Source of the DNA: Pectobacterium sp. A5351
GTDB taxonomy: Bacteria > Pseudomonadota > Gammaproteobacteria > Enterobacterales > Enterobacteriaceae
DNA: 64,000 bases
Direction: 5' to 3'
Assembly (NCBI RefSeq): GCF_028335745.1
Contig: NZ_CP116477.1
Span: 558,001 to 622,000 of the forward strand
Position numbers and translations under genes: made by a program. Positions 21,607 to 29,533 of the stretch are shown one piece after another. Positions within the stretch are counted from its first letter, which is position 1. Every line of letters begins with the position of its first letter. The notes under the pieces are model-generated. The model was not told the origin of the DNA. It saw only the letters and a list, made by a program, of their open reading frames with translations, and ran no database searches.

Positions 21607-23070
21607 ATGAATAACGATTTGATGTTGAAAACTATAAAATCCATGCCGTTTCTTTTTCTGACTACCCTAATAGTAAGCTGTCTGGGATTTTGGTTTCGAG
21701 TGTTAGATGAACTGTCATTATTCTGGCCTGCCAATATTTTGGTTTTTTGTCTCATGATTAATTTCAGAGCCAGAAAAGGGACGATAACAGGTAAAACCTT
21801 CTCTATCTGTATGGGATTTTTGGTGAGTTATGCAGCGATGCTGTCGGCAGCGCTACTGGTAGACAATAGCTCACCATTAAAAACCAAGGTGCTGTTGTGT
21901 TTATGCAATATGGTCTTCGTGGTGATGGCCTGGTGCGCCTTTTACCTGATATGTCGTTTTACCGGAAAGTGGTCGACATTTGAAAAATTCAGCAAATATT
22001 ACGTCTATATTATTTTCGCTTCGACGTTTGTAGGCGCGTTTTTATCCGGTGTGGCATATGAGTTTTATGCCTATGTTTACGGTGCAGGAAATCGCTATGC
22101 TGAGTTTATGGACTGGTTCAGTGAGCAACTCGGAACCGGTATTATTCTCGCATTTTTTTTCCTGAGAGGTAAGAATATCCTGCGTGCGCTGCGGAATATT
22201 CCGCTCTGCTCTAAGCACATCAGAGAGAATATCTTCCCCTTTCTGGTCTTTATTATTTTTTTATTGGTGAGCCTGTTTTTTCTGGACACCAGTCTGATTA
22301 CGCTGTCTGCTATTCCACTCACGCTGTGTGCGTTCACCTACTCTTTCCCGATCATGTCGTTGCTTTGTGCGATTACGGGCATAATACTGAATTATCTCTA
22401 TATTAATCAGGTCGGTATACTCATCAATTCAAATTCCGAAGCGTACATTAATTCGTTTCTTACTACGGCGCAGTTGAATATCGCGATGTTAATTATGGCG
22501 ATGTTAAGCGTCTCTCATTTTGTCTCAATGAACCGACGGCTGATTAAAATTATTGAAAGCAACAGCCTGAAGGATGCGCTCACGAATACTTTCAATCGTC
22601 GGGCGTTTCTCAGTATGCTGAATGGCAGACAGAGTTCGCTGGTGTATAAGAAAAAGCGCTCGTTGACGCTGCTATTTCTGGATATCGATTACTTTAAGCG
22701 GGTCAATGATACGTACGGCCATGCCTGCGGTGATGAATTAATCGCCAATTTTTCCCGTATGCTGAGTGCCACTATCCGGCCAAGCGACATTCTTTGCCGC
22801 TGGGGGGGGGAAGAGTTCGTCATTGCGGCGTATGACCTGACGGCTGAGCAATCTGAAGCCATGGCCGAAGTGTTGCGGTATCTTACGGAATCCACGACGT
22901 TAACATTGTCCGATGGTCGGGAAATCCATTTTACGGTTAGCATTGGTGTTGCCGTGTTTACCCAGTATGAGGGCGGCAATATTTACGATCTTATCGGGTT
23001 GGCGGACGAGCAATTGTACAAAGCGAAGGCGCAGGGGCGCAATCGCGTTTGTTTGCGTCTGTTCGAGTAG
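21607..23070 (+). CDS. Membrane-bound diguanylate cyclase (GGDEF)
   Basis: This 487-residue protein has about eight N-terminal transmembrane segments (residues 10-305), resembling a MASE-type sensor, and a C-terminal GGDEF domain (about 325-485). The catalytic signature is RWGGEEF (GGEEF at 400-404), so cyclic-di-GMP synthesis is likely. The RPSD inhibitory I-site at 391-394 is also present, five residues upstream as usual. There is no EAL domain. The ATG at 21607 with AAAGGAC is chosen; an upstream ATG at 21547 is poorer. The codons of the GGEEF motif form a nine-G run (22802-22810), a potential slippage site at the active site. The ligand sensed is unknown. Confidence 0.88.
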   Translation: MNNDLMLKTIKSMPFLFLTTLIVSCLGFWFRVLDELSLFWPANILVFCLMINFRARKGTITGKTFSICMGFLVSYAAMLSAALLVDNSSPLKTKVLLCLCNMVFVVMAWCAFYLICRFTGKWSTFEKFSKYYVYIIFASTFVGAFLSGVAYEFYAYVYGAGNRYAEFMDWFSEQLGTGIILAFFFLRGKNILRALRNIPLCSKHIRENIFPFLVFIIFLLVSLFFLDTSLITLSAIPLTLCAFTYSFPIMSLLCAITGIILNYLYINQVGILINSNSEAYINSFLTTAQLNIAMLIMAMLSVSHFVSMNRRLIKIIESNSLKDALTNTFNRRAFLSMLNGRQSSLVYKKKRSLTLLFLDIDYFKRVNDTYGHACGDELIANFSRMLSATIRPSDILCRWGGEEFVIAAYDLTAEQSEAMAEVLRYLTESTTLTLSDGREIHFTVSIGVAVFTQYEGGNIYDLIGLADEQLYKAKAQGRNRVCLRLFE

Positions 23071-23087
23071 ACCTGGCACCTTTCCTT

Positions 23088-23136
23088 GACCTTCCATTTA
23101 CGGGAAGGTCTTCTCTCAGACAGTACTGTCTGAGAG
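23088..23136. repeat. Two adjacent perfect hairpins after the cyclase gene
   Basis: GACCTTCC (23088) pairs with GGAAGGTC (ending 23110), and CTCTCAGACAG pairs with CTGTCTGAGAG in a 24-base perfect palindrome at 23113-23136. They lie just past the GGDEF stop without a T tract. Confidence 0.7.
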
Positions 23137-23206
23137 GTTTACCATCTAGGCCGATTGATATTCCGGCCAGTAAGCTCATTGCGTCGGTGTTCGTCAGTAT
23201 TTATGA

Positions 23207-23308
23207 ATTCAACCCGATATTGCCGGGGCTTACGGCATCTCTGTTTACACCACATTGGCACAAGACTGGGGCGAGAAATACCGTTCGCTTAGAGAGGAAA
23301 CTCGGTGA
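23207..23308 (+). pseudogene. Possible 3' remnant of an unidentified gene
   Basis: One frame reads IQPDIAGAYGISVYTT and then LAQDWGEKYRSLREETR to a stop. The composition looks like real protein, yet the frame is closed by a TGA immediately upstream and has no start. It looks like the last 33 codons of a lost gene. I do not recognise the family. Chance reading cannot be excluded. Confidence 0.3.
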
Positions 23309-23375
23309 TAAGGTTCCCGTGGGGCTACTTCGCATCGTGGTCGCCCTGGTATCTCGATCTTTAAACGATCAGCAT
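23300..23375. repeat. Copy B of a dispersed intergenic repeat
   Basis: It shares with 9100-9180 the ordered words TAAGGTTCCC, GGGGCT, TCTCGATCTTT and a tail ending CGATCAGCA (copy A: CATCGGCA). Spacing is similar but arms differ. Confidence 0.45.
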
Positions 23376-23471
23376 TAGGGATATTGCCCGATTCATCGCT
23401 ATATATAAAAAAATATAACGAGTGTGAGACAATGCGGCCGATGCCTGACGTCATATAAGGAGAAAAATACC

Positions 23472-23975
23472 GTGCATCTGTATATGTTTTACCTGGGAGG
23501 GAACGCGGGGAAGTCCAATATTGAAGTTCACGATATCCAGTTTGTGGCGGCTGAGAAGCCAGAGGATGCGTGGCCCGCGCTCCGGGAAGCGTGGTTTGGC
23601 GACCCTGATAAAGTGCATATTGATGGATATGCGCGCGTGATATGGGCTGATGGTTATACCGTTACCCTTTCGGATACGCGACCTGCGGACGACAACCGGC
23701 TCTTTTTTGTCAACGCTGGCGCTTACCATTCCTCAACGCTAGCGGAGCTACATGCCTTCGATCTCTTTGTGGCGAAGAGTGCGCAAGAAGCAAAATCGAA
23801 AGGACTGGCATCACTGCTTAATGGTGCGCTGCATCAGCATAAAGACAACCTTAAGGATGTCGATGACTGCCTGCTGCTTGAGAAAATCGGCGATCTGTAT
23901 ATCCATCTGACACCTTGTGCATCCGGCATTCCTTTCACACCGGAATGGCAGGGCTACCAGCCGATCGGGCGCTGA
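23472..23975 (+). CDS. DUF1543 domain-containing protein
   Basis: This 167-residue soluble protein starts at a GTG preceded by AAGGAG with nine-base spacing. The N-terminus LYMFYLGGNAGKSNIEVHDIQFV is the DUF1543 signature (small alpha/beta domain of unknown function). The longer reading from 23424 lacks a ribosome site. No catalytic residues are known for the family. It lies alone, ending 22 bases before a terminator-like hairpin, upstream of the nitrate reductase control region. No functional link to nitrate metabolism can be read. Confidence 0.8.
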   Translation: MHLYMFYLGGNAGKSNIEVHDIQFVAAEKPEDAWPALREAWFGDPDKVHIDGYARVIWADGYTVTLSDTRPADDNRLFFVNAGAYHSSTLAELHAFDLFVAKSAQEAKSKGLASLLNGALHQHKDNLKDVDDCLLLEKIGDLYIHLTPCASGIPFTPEWQGYQPIGR

Positions 23976-23996
23976 TTTATCCTGTCTCCCGCATTA

Positions 23997-24034
23997 AACC
24001 GGTAAGCCAGCTTCGTGGCGTACCGGTTCTTCTT
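23997..24034 (+). terminator. Hairpin after the DUF1543 gene
   Basis: AACCGGTA and GCCA pair with TGGC and TACCGGTT around GCTTCG, followed by a pyrimidine stretch CTTCTT. It is a probable terminator and insulates the downstream promoter. Confidence 0.65.
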
Positions 24035-24094
24035 CACTGCCGTACCGTCGCCTGGCGACGAATGAACCAGAAAGGCACGATTGCCCTCTTAACC

Positions 24095-24111
24095 TGCACC
24101 ACCGTGATGCA
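24095..24111 (+). promoter_or_regulatory. Candidate NtrC binding site
   Basis: TGCACC-N5-GATGCA matches the enterobacterial NtrC site TGCACC-N5-GGTGCA with one mismatch. It is centred about 98 bases upstream of the predicted sigma-54 start, a usual enhancer distance. Confidence 0.7.
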
Positions 24112-24174
24112 GCAGGCCATACGGATCTCGATCATTTCACGCTTACCCTCGCTATATCTGGTGATACACAGCGA

Positions 24175-24190
24175 TGGCATGCAATTTGCT
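24175..24190 (+). promoter_or_regulatory. Sigma-54 promoter of the nitrate reductase gene
   Basis: TGGCAT-N5-TTGCT has the -24 GG and -12 GC with exact sigma-54 spacing, one mismatch from TGGCAC-N5-TTGCW. Transcription would start near 24201, giving a leader of about 186 bases that begins just before the first ANTAR hairpin. Confidence 0.8.
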
Positions 24191-24213
24191 TCTTAAGCTC
24201 ATAGCAATTCCGC

Positions 24214-24261
24214 AGGCTTACCTCAACGGTGAGTGAAGCCTCGGTCAGGACAACGGCGTCC
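24214..24261 (+). ncRNA. Two-hairpin ANTAR target (antiterminator) in the leader
   Basis: Hairpin 1 (24214-24241): AGGCTT and CTC pair with GAG and AAGCCT around the hexaloop AACGGT. Hairpin 2 (24248-24261): GGAC pairs with GTCC around the hexaloop AACGGC. Both loops have A at position 1 and G at position 4, the hallmark recognised by ANTAR proteins such as NasR and EutV. The 3' strand of hairpin 2 is the first part of the terminator stem, so folding of one excludes the other. Confidence 0.85.
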
Positions 24262-24316
24262 ACATCTTCATGCTTTTCGCATTACGGCGAGAGCAAGGGG
24301 ATGTGGACGTTTTTTT
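24257..24316 (+). terminator. Leader attenuator terminator
   Basis: CGTCCACATC pairs perfectly with GATGTGGACG over a 33-base loop and runs into seven T residues, 71 bases before the start codon. It overlaps the second ANTAR hairpin. Confidence 0.88.
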
Positions 24317-24386
24317 ATGTCTGGATTCGCCCGTTGCAGCACGGCTTTCGCGGGGCTGTGACAGCGCGATCCGATGGGAGCCCACC

Positions 24387-27300
24387 ATGAATGCCAAATC
24401 CTCAACGTGTGTGAAGAGCGTCTGTCCCTACTGTGGGGTCGGTTGCGGTGTGGTGATGGAGGTAAAAGACAATCGCGTGATCAAGGTATCAGGCGATAAG
24501 ACGCACCCCACCAACTTCGGGCGACTGTGCACGAAGGGAAATACGAGTGGTCAGGCGCTTGTTGAATCAGGGCGGCTGGAACATGCCTACCTGCGGGGGG
24601 ATCGCCAGCACGAATCCGTCAGGGTTGATCTGGATAAGGCGATTAAGGAAACCGCGCGACGACTGCGGACGATCATTGATACCCACGGCCCTGATGCCGT
24701 ATCGCTCTATGTCTCCGGTCAGATGTCGCTGGAATCGCAATATCTGGCCAATAAGCTTGCCAAGGGCTTTATCGGTACCAATAACATTGAGTCAAACTCA
24801 CGCCTTTGTATGGCGAGTGCGGGGAGCGGCTACAAGCTCTCTCTGGGGGCAGATGGGCCACCGGGTTCCTATCAGGATTTTGAACATGCCGATGTCTTTT
24901 TTGTCACCGGTGCGAACATGGCCGATTGTCACCCCATTCTTTTCCTGCGGATGATGGATCGCGTTAAAGCAGGGGCTAAGCTCATCGTGGTCGACCCACG
25001 CCGTAATGCCACGGCGGACAAAGCGAACCTGTTCCTACACATTAAACCTGGCACAGATTTGGCCTTGCTCAATGGCCTGCTCTATCTGCTTGTCCAGAAT
25101 GGGCACACCGATCCCGATTTTATCGCCGAGTTCACCGAAGGGTGGGAAGCGATGCCTGAATTCCTTGAAGACTACCACCCAGAGACGGTGGCGGAGATCA
25201 CCGGGTTGCCAGAGGCCGACATCCGTAAGGCGGCGGAGTGGATCGGCAGCGCGTCGGCGTGGATGAGTTGCTGGACGATGGGGCTTAACCAAAGCACGCA
25301 TGGCACCTGGAATACCAATGCGATATGCAACCTGCATTTAGCCACGGGGGCGATTTGCCGCCCCGGCAGCGGCCCGTTTTCTCTGACGGGACAACCCAAC
25401 GCGATGGGGGGACGCGAAATGGGCTACATGGGGATGGGGTTACCAGGGCAACGTTCGGTATTGGTAGAAAAGGATCGCGCTGCTATTGAAGCCCTCTGGA
25501 ACGTCCCTGCTGGTACCTTACGCACCGATCTGGGCGGGGGCACCGTCGCCATGTTTGAAGACATGATGGCAGGCAAGATCAAGGCATGCTGGATCATTTG
25601 TACGAATCCGGTGGCGACGGTCCCTAATCGCAAGAACGTGATTGCCGGGTTGCAGGCCGCCGAGTTGGTCATCACGCAGGATGCCTTCCTCGATACTGAG
25701 ACCAATCGTTATGCCGATATTTTGCTGCCCGGCGCACTGTGGGCGGAAGCGGAAGGTGTGATGATTAACTCCGAGCGGAATTTGACGCTGATGCAAAAGG
25801 CCGTTGAGCCACCCGGCGAGGCGATGGCCGACTGGCAAATCATTGCCAACGTCGCCTGCGAGATGGGCTATGCGCAGGGATTTAGTTACGGTTCGGCCTC
25901 TGACGTGTTTGAAGAAATCAAGCAGGCCTGGAACCCAAAAACCGGTTATGACATTCGTGGTGCCAGCTATGAACGCTTACGGCAGGTGCCGTTGCAATGG
26001 CCTTGTCCGCCAGATGATGACAGCCATCGCCATCCCGTTCGCTACCTCAACGACGGTGTGAGTCAAACGCTCAAAGCGTTACCAGACGGCACGCGGCCAC
26101 GGCTTGTTTTTGCGACCGACAGCGGTAAAGGGATATTCCTCCCCCGACCGCATATGTCACCCGCCGAGATGCCGGATGATGACTTTCAGTTTGTGTTGAA
26201 TACCGGTCGCTTGCAGCACCAGTGGCACACGATGACGAAAACCGGAAAGATTCCGACGCTCAATAAGCTCAATCCGGGGCCTTTCATTGAAGTACACCCT
26301 GAGGATGCCAGTGCACTTGGCATTCAGGATAAGGATCGAGTGGAGGTTCGTTCACGCCGGGGGCGTGCGGTACTCCCTGCCGTTGTGACCGATCGCGTGC
26401 GTCCCGGAAACTGCTTTGCGCCTTTCCACTGGAATGATGTCTTTGGTGACGATCTGGCGATTAACGCGGTCACCAGTGATGCCATTGATCCTATTTCCCA
26501 GCAGCCTGAATTCAAGTTTTGCGCCGTAGCACTGGCTCGGATTGCTGAACCATCCGCGTCTATTTCCCCAGCGCAGGAGAGCGATGCGGCTCCTGTACCG
26601 GTATCGGAACCGGTACAGGCGGGTACGCCGAACAACGACATCAAGGAGCTCGACATGAAACACATTGATGCGCTGGCCACGCTACTTGGCCTGGAGGCTC
26701 CTCCGACGCTAACGCTGAGCGCACCCGAACAGCATTATCTGCAAGGGTATATCGCCGCGTTGCGTACTGATGCATCACGACTGGCTGGCGGCGTACCCGT
26801 GCTGCCTGCCACGGCACCATTGGAACCTTCCCGACGCCTGATGCTCGACGGCATGCTGGCAGGGCTTTTTGCACGTACCTGGGTGCCTGATGGCGGTGGC
26901 GCTTCTCTGCCAGTGATGTCTCCTGTCACGTCTGCGGCGACCACATCATCACCCTCGCCCATTTGGGTTTTATGGGCATCATCGACCGGCAATGCGGAGA
27001 GTTTTGCAGCGCAGTGCGCTGAATGTCTGAAAGCAGAGGGGCATTCTGTGATGCTGTCTGAGATGGACAGCGTCAAGATTGCCGATTTGCCTGCAACGTC
27101 GCGTGTACTCTTTATCGCCAGCACGTTTGGCGACGGCGACCCTCCTGATAATGGCATGAATTTCTGGGCGGCATTGCAGGCGGAGGCAGTCCCCAGTCTG
27201 GCGGGAATGGCGTTCGCCGTGCTGGCATTGGGGGATTCAAGCTACGATCAGTTTTGCGGTTTTGGCCGTCGGCTTGATGCACGGCTGGAGGCGCTGGGCG

Positions 27301-28616
27301 CGACGCGTCTGTCAGCGCGAATCGACTGCGAACCTGACTATCAGGAGACGGCAACAGTCTGGCTGGACAGCATGGTCAACGTGCTCGCTGGAACACCTAC
27401 GCCAGCAGTGAGTCGAGTGTCTACTGCCGCAGCGGCGACAGTGGCTGATGAGGATGGCGCGGATACGGTAGCACCTGCCGCGGTTTCGGCTCCCATCTTC
27501 AGTAGAAATGCACCTTTGCCTGCACACCTGGTACATAACCAACTGCTTAATGCGCCGGGCGCAGAAAAGGAAACGCGACAATTCGCCTTTGATATTTCAG
27601 GCAGCAATGTGAGCTACGAAGCGGGCGATGCACTCGGCATCTGGCCGACGAACAGCCCTGAGCTGGTGAGCGAGATGCTCTCGGCACTCAAGCTTTCGCC
27701 TGCTACCGTGGTGACCGTCAAGGATAAAGGCGACATGACGCTGGCTGAGGCGTTATCCCAGCATGTCGAAATTGCCCGTATCACGCCGGAGTTCTTGCAG
27801 TTTGTGAGTCAACGTTCAGATCATGCTGAACTTGCCGAACTGTTGAAAGAGGAACGTAAAGAGGAACTCAAACAGTGGCTGTGGGGACGGCAGATTGTCG
27901 ATGTGCTACAGGCGTTTCCAATTCAGGTTCAGGCTGACGAATTACTAAGCGTGCTTAAGCGTATTCAACCGCGCTTATACTCGATTTCATCCAGTCCAAC
28001 AGTCACCCCGCATCAGATCCACCTGACTGTCTCGATGGTGCGCTATGGGGCTGAGGGTAAACCGCGTGGCGGCGTGTGTTCAACTTTTCTGGCTGACCGC
28101 GCGGCAGAGTCGATTGCGGTGCCGATCTTCATTCAAAAGTCAGCCCATTTCCGCACGCCTAAAAATCCGGATACGCCAATTATCATGGTGGGGGCGGGCA
28201 CGGGTATCGCACCTTTCCGGGCTTTTTTGCAAGAACGTCGGGCGACAGGGGCACAAGGTAAAAACTGGCTGTTCTTTGGCGAACAGCGTGCGGCGACCGA
28301 TTTCTACTATCGTGAGGAGCTGGAGACGTTGCGGCGCGATGGTTATCTGCATCGGTTGGATACGGCTTTTTCGCGTGACCAACGCGAGAAAATTTATGTT
28401 CAGCACCGCATGGGTGAGCAGGGGGCTGAGCTATGGCGCTGGCTGGAGGAGGGGGCGCATTTCTACGTGTGTGGCGACGCCAGCCGCATGGCGAAAGATG
28501 TGGACTCGGCGCTCCGTCAGGTTGCGCAAGTGAATGGAGGCATGAGCAGTGAGGACGCGGCAGCCTATATTGCCAAAATGGCGCAGGACAAACGCTATGT
28601 CCGCGATGTGTACTGA
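24387..28616 (+). CDS. Nitrate reductase (NasA-type) fused to CysJ-like NADPH flavoprotein
   Basis: This is one 1,409-residue polypeptide. Residues 1-720 are a molybdopterin oxidoreductase of the assimilatory nitrate reductase type, with 4Fe-4S ligands C13, C16, C20 and C48 and probable molybdenum ligand Cys141 in RLCMASAG. A proline/alanine-rich linker (725-790) precedes a flavodoxin-like FMN domain (about 858-1000, ASSTGNAESFA), an FAD domain (about 1040-1230, RLYSISSSP) and an NADP site (VGAGTGIAPFRAFL near 1266), ending RDVY as in CysJ. The protein probably takes electrons from NADPH through FAD and FMN to Fe-S and Mo to reduce nitrate. The ATG at 24387 has GGGAG upstream. Control is read as NtrC/sigma-54 plus ANTAR antitermination. 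An internal SD and ATG occur at 26655. Confidence 0.9.
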   Translation: MNAKSSTCVKSVCPYCGVGCGVVMEVKDNRVIKVSGDKTHPTNFGRLCTKGNTSGQALVESGRLEHAYLRGDRQHESVRVDLDKAIKETARRLRTIIDTHGPDAVSLYVSGQMSLESQYLANKLAKGFIGTNNIESNSRLCMASAGSGYKLSLGADGPPGSYQDFEHADVFFVTGANMADCHPILFLRMMDRVKAGAKLIVVDPRRNATADKANLFLHIKPGTDLALLNGLLYLLVQNGHTDPDFIAEFTEGWEAMPEFLEDYHPETVAEITGLPEADIRKAAEWIGSASAWMSCWTMGLNQSTHGTWNTNAICNLHLATGAICRPGSGPFSLTGQPNAMGGREMGYMGMGLPGQRSVLVEKDRAAIEALWNVPAGTLRTDLGGGTVAMFEDMMAGKIKACWIICTNPVATVPNRKNVIAGLQAAELVITQDAFLDTETNRYADILLPGALWAEAEGVMINSERNLTLMQKAVEPPGEAMADWQIIANVACEMGYAQGFSYGSASDVFEEIKQAWNPKTGYDIRGASYERLRQVPLQWPCPPDDDSHRHPVRYLNDGVSQTLKALPDGTRPRLVFATDSGKGIFLPRPHMSPAEMPDDDFQFVLNTGRLQHQWHTMTKTGKIPTLNKLNPGPFIEVHPEDASALGIQDKDRVEVRSRRGRAVLPAVVTDRVRPGNCFAPFHWNDVFGDDLAINAVTSDAIDPISQQPEFKFCAVALARIAEPSASISPAQESDAAPVPVSEPVQAGTPNNDIKELDMKHIDALATLLGLEAPPTLTLSAPEQHYLQGYIAALRTDASRLAGGVPVLPATAPLEPSRRLMLDGMLAGLFARTWVPDGGGASLPVMSPVTSAATTSSPSPIWVLWASSTGNAESFAAQCAECLKAEGHSVMLSEMDSVKIADLPATSRVLFIASTFGDGDPPDNGMNFWAALQAEAVPSLAGMAFAVLALGDSSYDQFCGFGRRLDARLEALGATRLSARIDCEPDYQETATVWLDSMVNVLAGTPTPAVSRVSTAAAATVADEDGADTVAPAAVSAPIFSRNAPLPAHLVHNQLLNAPGAEKETRQFAFDISGSNVSYEAGDALGIWPTNSPELVSEMLSALKLSPATVVTVKDKGDMTLAEALSQHVEIARITPEFLQFVSQRSDHAELAELLKEERKEELKQWLWGRQIVDVLQAFPIQVQADELLSVLKRIQPRLYSISSSPTVTPHQIHLTVSMVRYGAEGKPRGGVCSTFLADRAAESIAVPIFIQKSAHFRTPKNPDTPIIMVGAGTGIAPFRAFLQERRATGAQGKNWLFFGEQRAATDFYYREELETLRRDGYLHRLDTAFSRDQREKIYVQHRMGEQGAELWRWLEEGAHFYVCGDASRMAKDVDSALRQVAQVNGGMSSEDAAAYIAKMAQDKRYVRDVY
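26592..26619 (+). repeat. Perfect inverted repeat inside the fusion linker
   Basis: CCTGTACCGGT at 26592-26602 and ACCGGTACAGG at 26609-26619 form an 11-bp stem with a six-base loop. It is located in the low-complexity linker 24 bases before an internal ribosome site. Confidence 0.85.
26643..26657 (+). promoter_or_regulatory. Internal Shine-Dalgarno and in-frame ATG
   Basis: AAGGAG (26643-26648) is followed after six bases by an ATG at 26655 that is in frame (Met757, MKHIDALATLLG). It could start a separate 653-residue flavoprotein or be a relic of a once separate gene. Confidence 0.6.
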
Positions 28617-28668
28617 GTCCACTGTGGTTTTTGCTGGTATCAGGCGGCCATTATTTCTGAGGTCGATG

Positions 28669-28692
28669 CGTTAGGTGTTTTACCACCTAACG
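28669..28692. terminator. Hairpin between the nitrate reductase and PfpI remnant
   Basis: CGTTAGGTG pairs with CACCTAACG around TTTTAC, between convergent reading frames. There is no long T tract. Confidence 0.55.
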
Positions 28693-28710
28693 TGTCTGAT
28701 AAGGTGATGA

Positions 28711-29130
28711 TTACGCTTTCGTTTGCAGAGCGTTGACAACCGCTTCGCCCAGCGCTTTGGCTGATGCCGGATTTTGACCGGTGATCAGTCTGCCATCTAC
28801 GACGACTTTGTTTTCAAAGATTGGGGCCTCTTCGAATGTTGCGCCATCCTTTTTCAGCGCGGCTTCGAGTTCAAACGGGACAATCTTGTCGTAATGACGG
28901 AACGCTTCTTCTTCCGCGGTAAAACCGGTGAGGTGACGGCCTTTAATCAACAGTTCACCATTGCTGAGCTTCACATTCAGTAAGCCTGCCGGGCCGTGGC
29001 AAACGGCACTGATGATGTCGTTTTTCTCGTACATGGTACGTACGATGCTGATCAACTCAGGATTGTTGGCAAAATCCCACATCGGTCCATGTCCACCAAC
29101 CAGCAGGATCGCGGTGGAATTTCCAGTACG
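28711..29130 (-). pseudogene. DJ-1/PfpI-family protein, 5' truncated
   Basis: The C-terminal part of a type 1 glutamine-amidotransferase-like (DJ-1/PfpI, HchA-like) protein remains open. It includes the nucleophile elbow AVCHGPAGLL, the usual downstream FEEAPIFENKVVVDG and RLITGQNPASAKALG. In frame upstream one can still read TAILLVGGHGPMWDF, but a TAA precedes it and the N-terminal half (about 90 residues) is missing. The first available ATG (29082) would give a 123-residue fragment lacking the catalytic Glu region, so I call it a pseudogene. Adjacent DNA to 29570 has no recognisable gene, consistent with a deletion or insertion end near 29,120. Confidence 0.75.
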
Positions 29131-29533
29131 TTATCCAGATGTCGTCTGAGTGTCGGGTTAACCAGTCGTTTGTGATAAGCGACCTAAAAAGCAGCTTAAA
29201 CGTGGCTCTCGCCTTTAGTTTATGGGCACAAAGCCGTGCGTGGTGTCCCTAATAAGCACTGTAACAAGGGGGTATATGCGGGAGATTCTGCGCACATTGC
29301 CATCTAAGGTCATGCTTGTATCCATCCGCCACATTTGGGGCCATCCGGGAAATTTTTTCGTCGTTGCATACTCTCTTTTATCGCATAACTGAACATTTAA
29401 ACAGTATAAGGAAAGGAGCATTGGGACGGCGAAGAAAGTCTGGAGGTATTCTATAATAGTATGAAAAATATTAATTTTTTATCTGCTTGGTTCATTATGG
29501 ATAGCGTGAGCCAGAATCCTACAGGTATCCCCG
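29131..29533. other. Stretch without recognised genes upstream of the PfpI remnant
   Basis: About 400 bases between the truncated PfpI gene and the ileX terminator. A short minus-strand ORF (29215-29421) has no ribosome site I trust and no family features. The DNA may be debris from the event that truncated the neighbour. Confidence 0.5.

Larger units (their letters stand above)
23071..23471. other. Intergenic region between the cyclase and DUF1543 genes (401 bp)
   Basis: This region contains the double hairpin at 23088-23136, a possible gene remnant at 23207-23308 and copy B of a dispersed repeat at about 23300-23375. No intact gene is supported. Confidence 0.6.
23976..24386. other. Nitrate reductase control region (411 bp)
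   Basis: This stretch without a gene contains, in order, a hairpin terminating the DUF1543 gene, an NtrC-like site, a sigma-54 promoter, two ANTAR-type hairpins and an intrinsic terminator. Each is listed separately. Confidence 0.8.

Noticed and set aside
23049..23378. A 109-codon frame crossing the cyclase end and the hairpins
   Set aside because: It includes both palindromes and a repeat copy, starts inside the cyclase gene without a ribosome site, and conflicts with a better coding-like frame at 23207-23308.
29215..29421. A 68-codon minus-strand frame in the gap before ileX
   Set aside because: There is no recognisable family and no good ribosome site. Treated as unassigned DNA.
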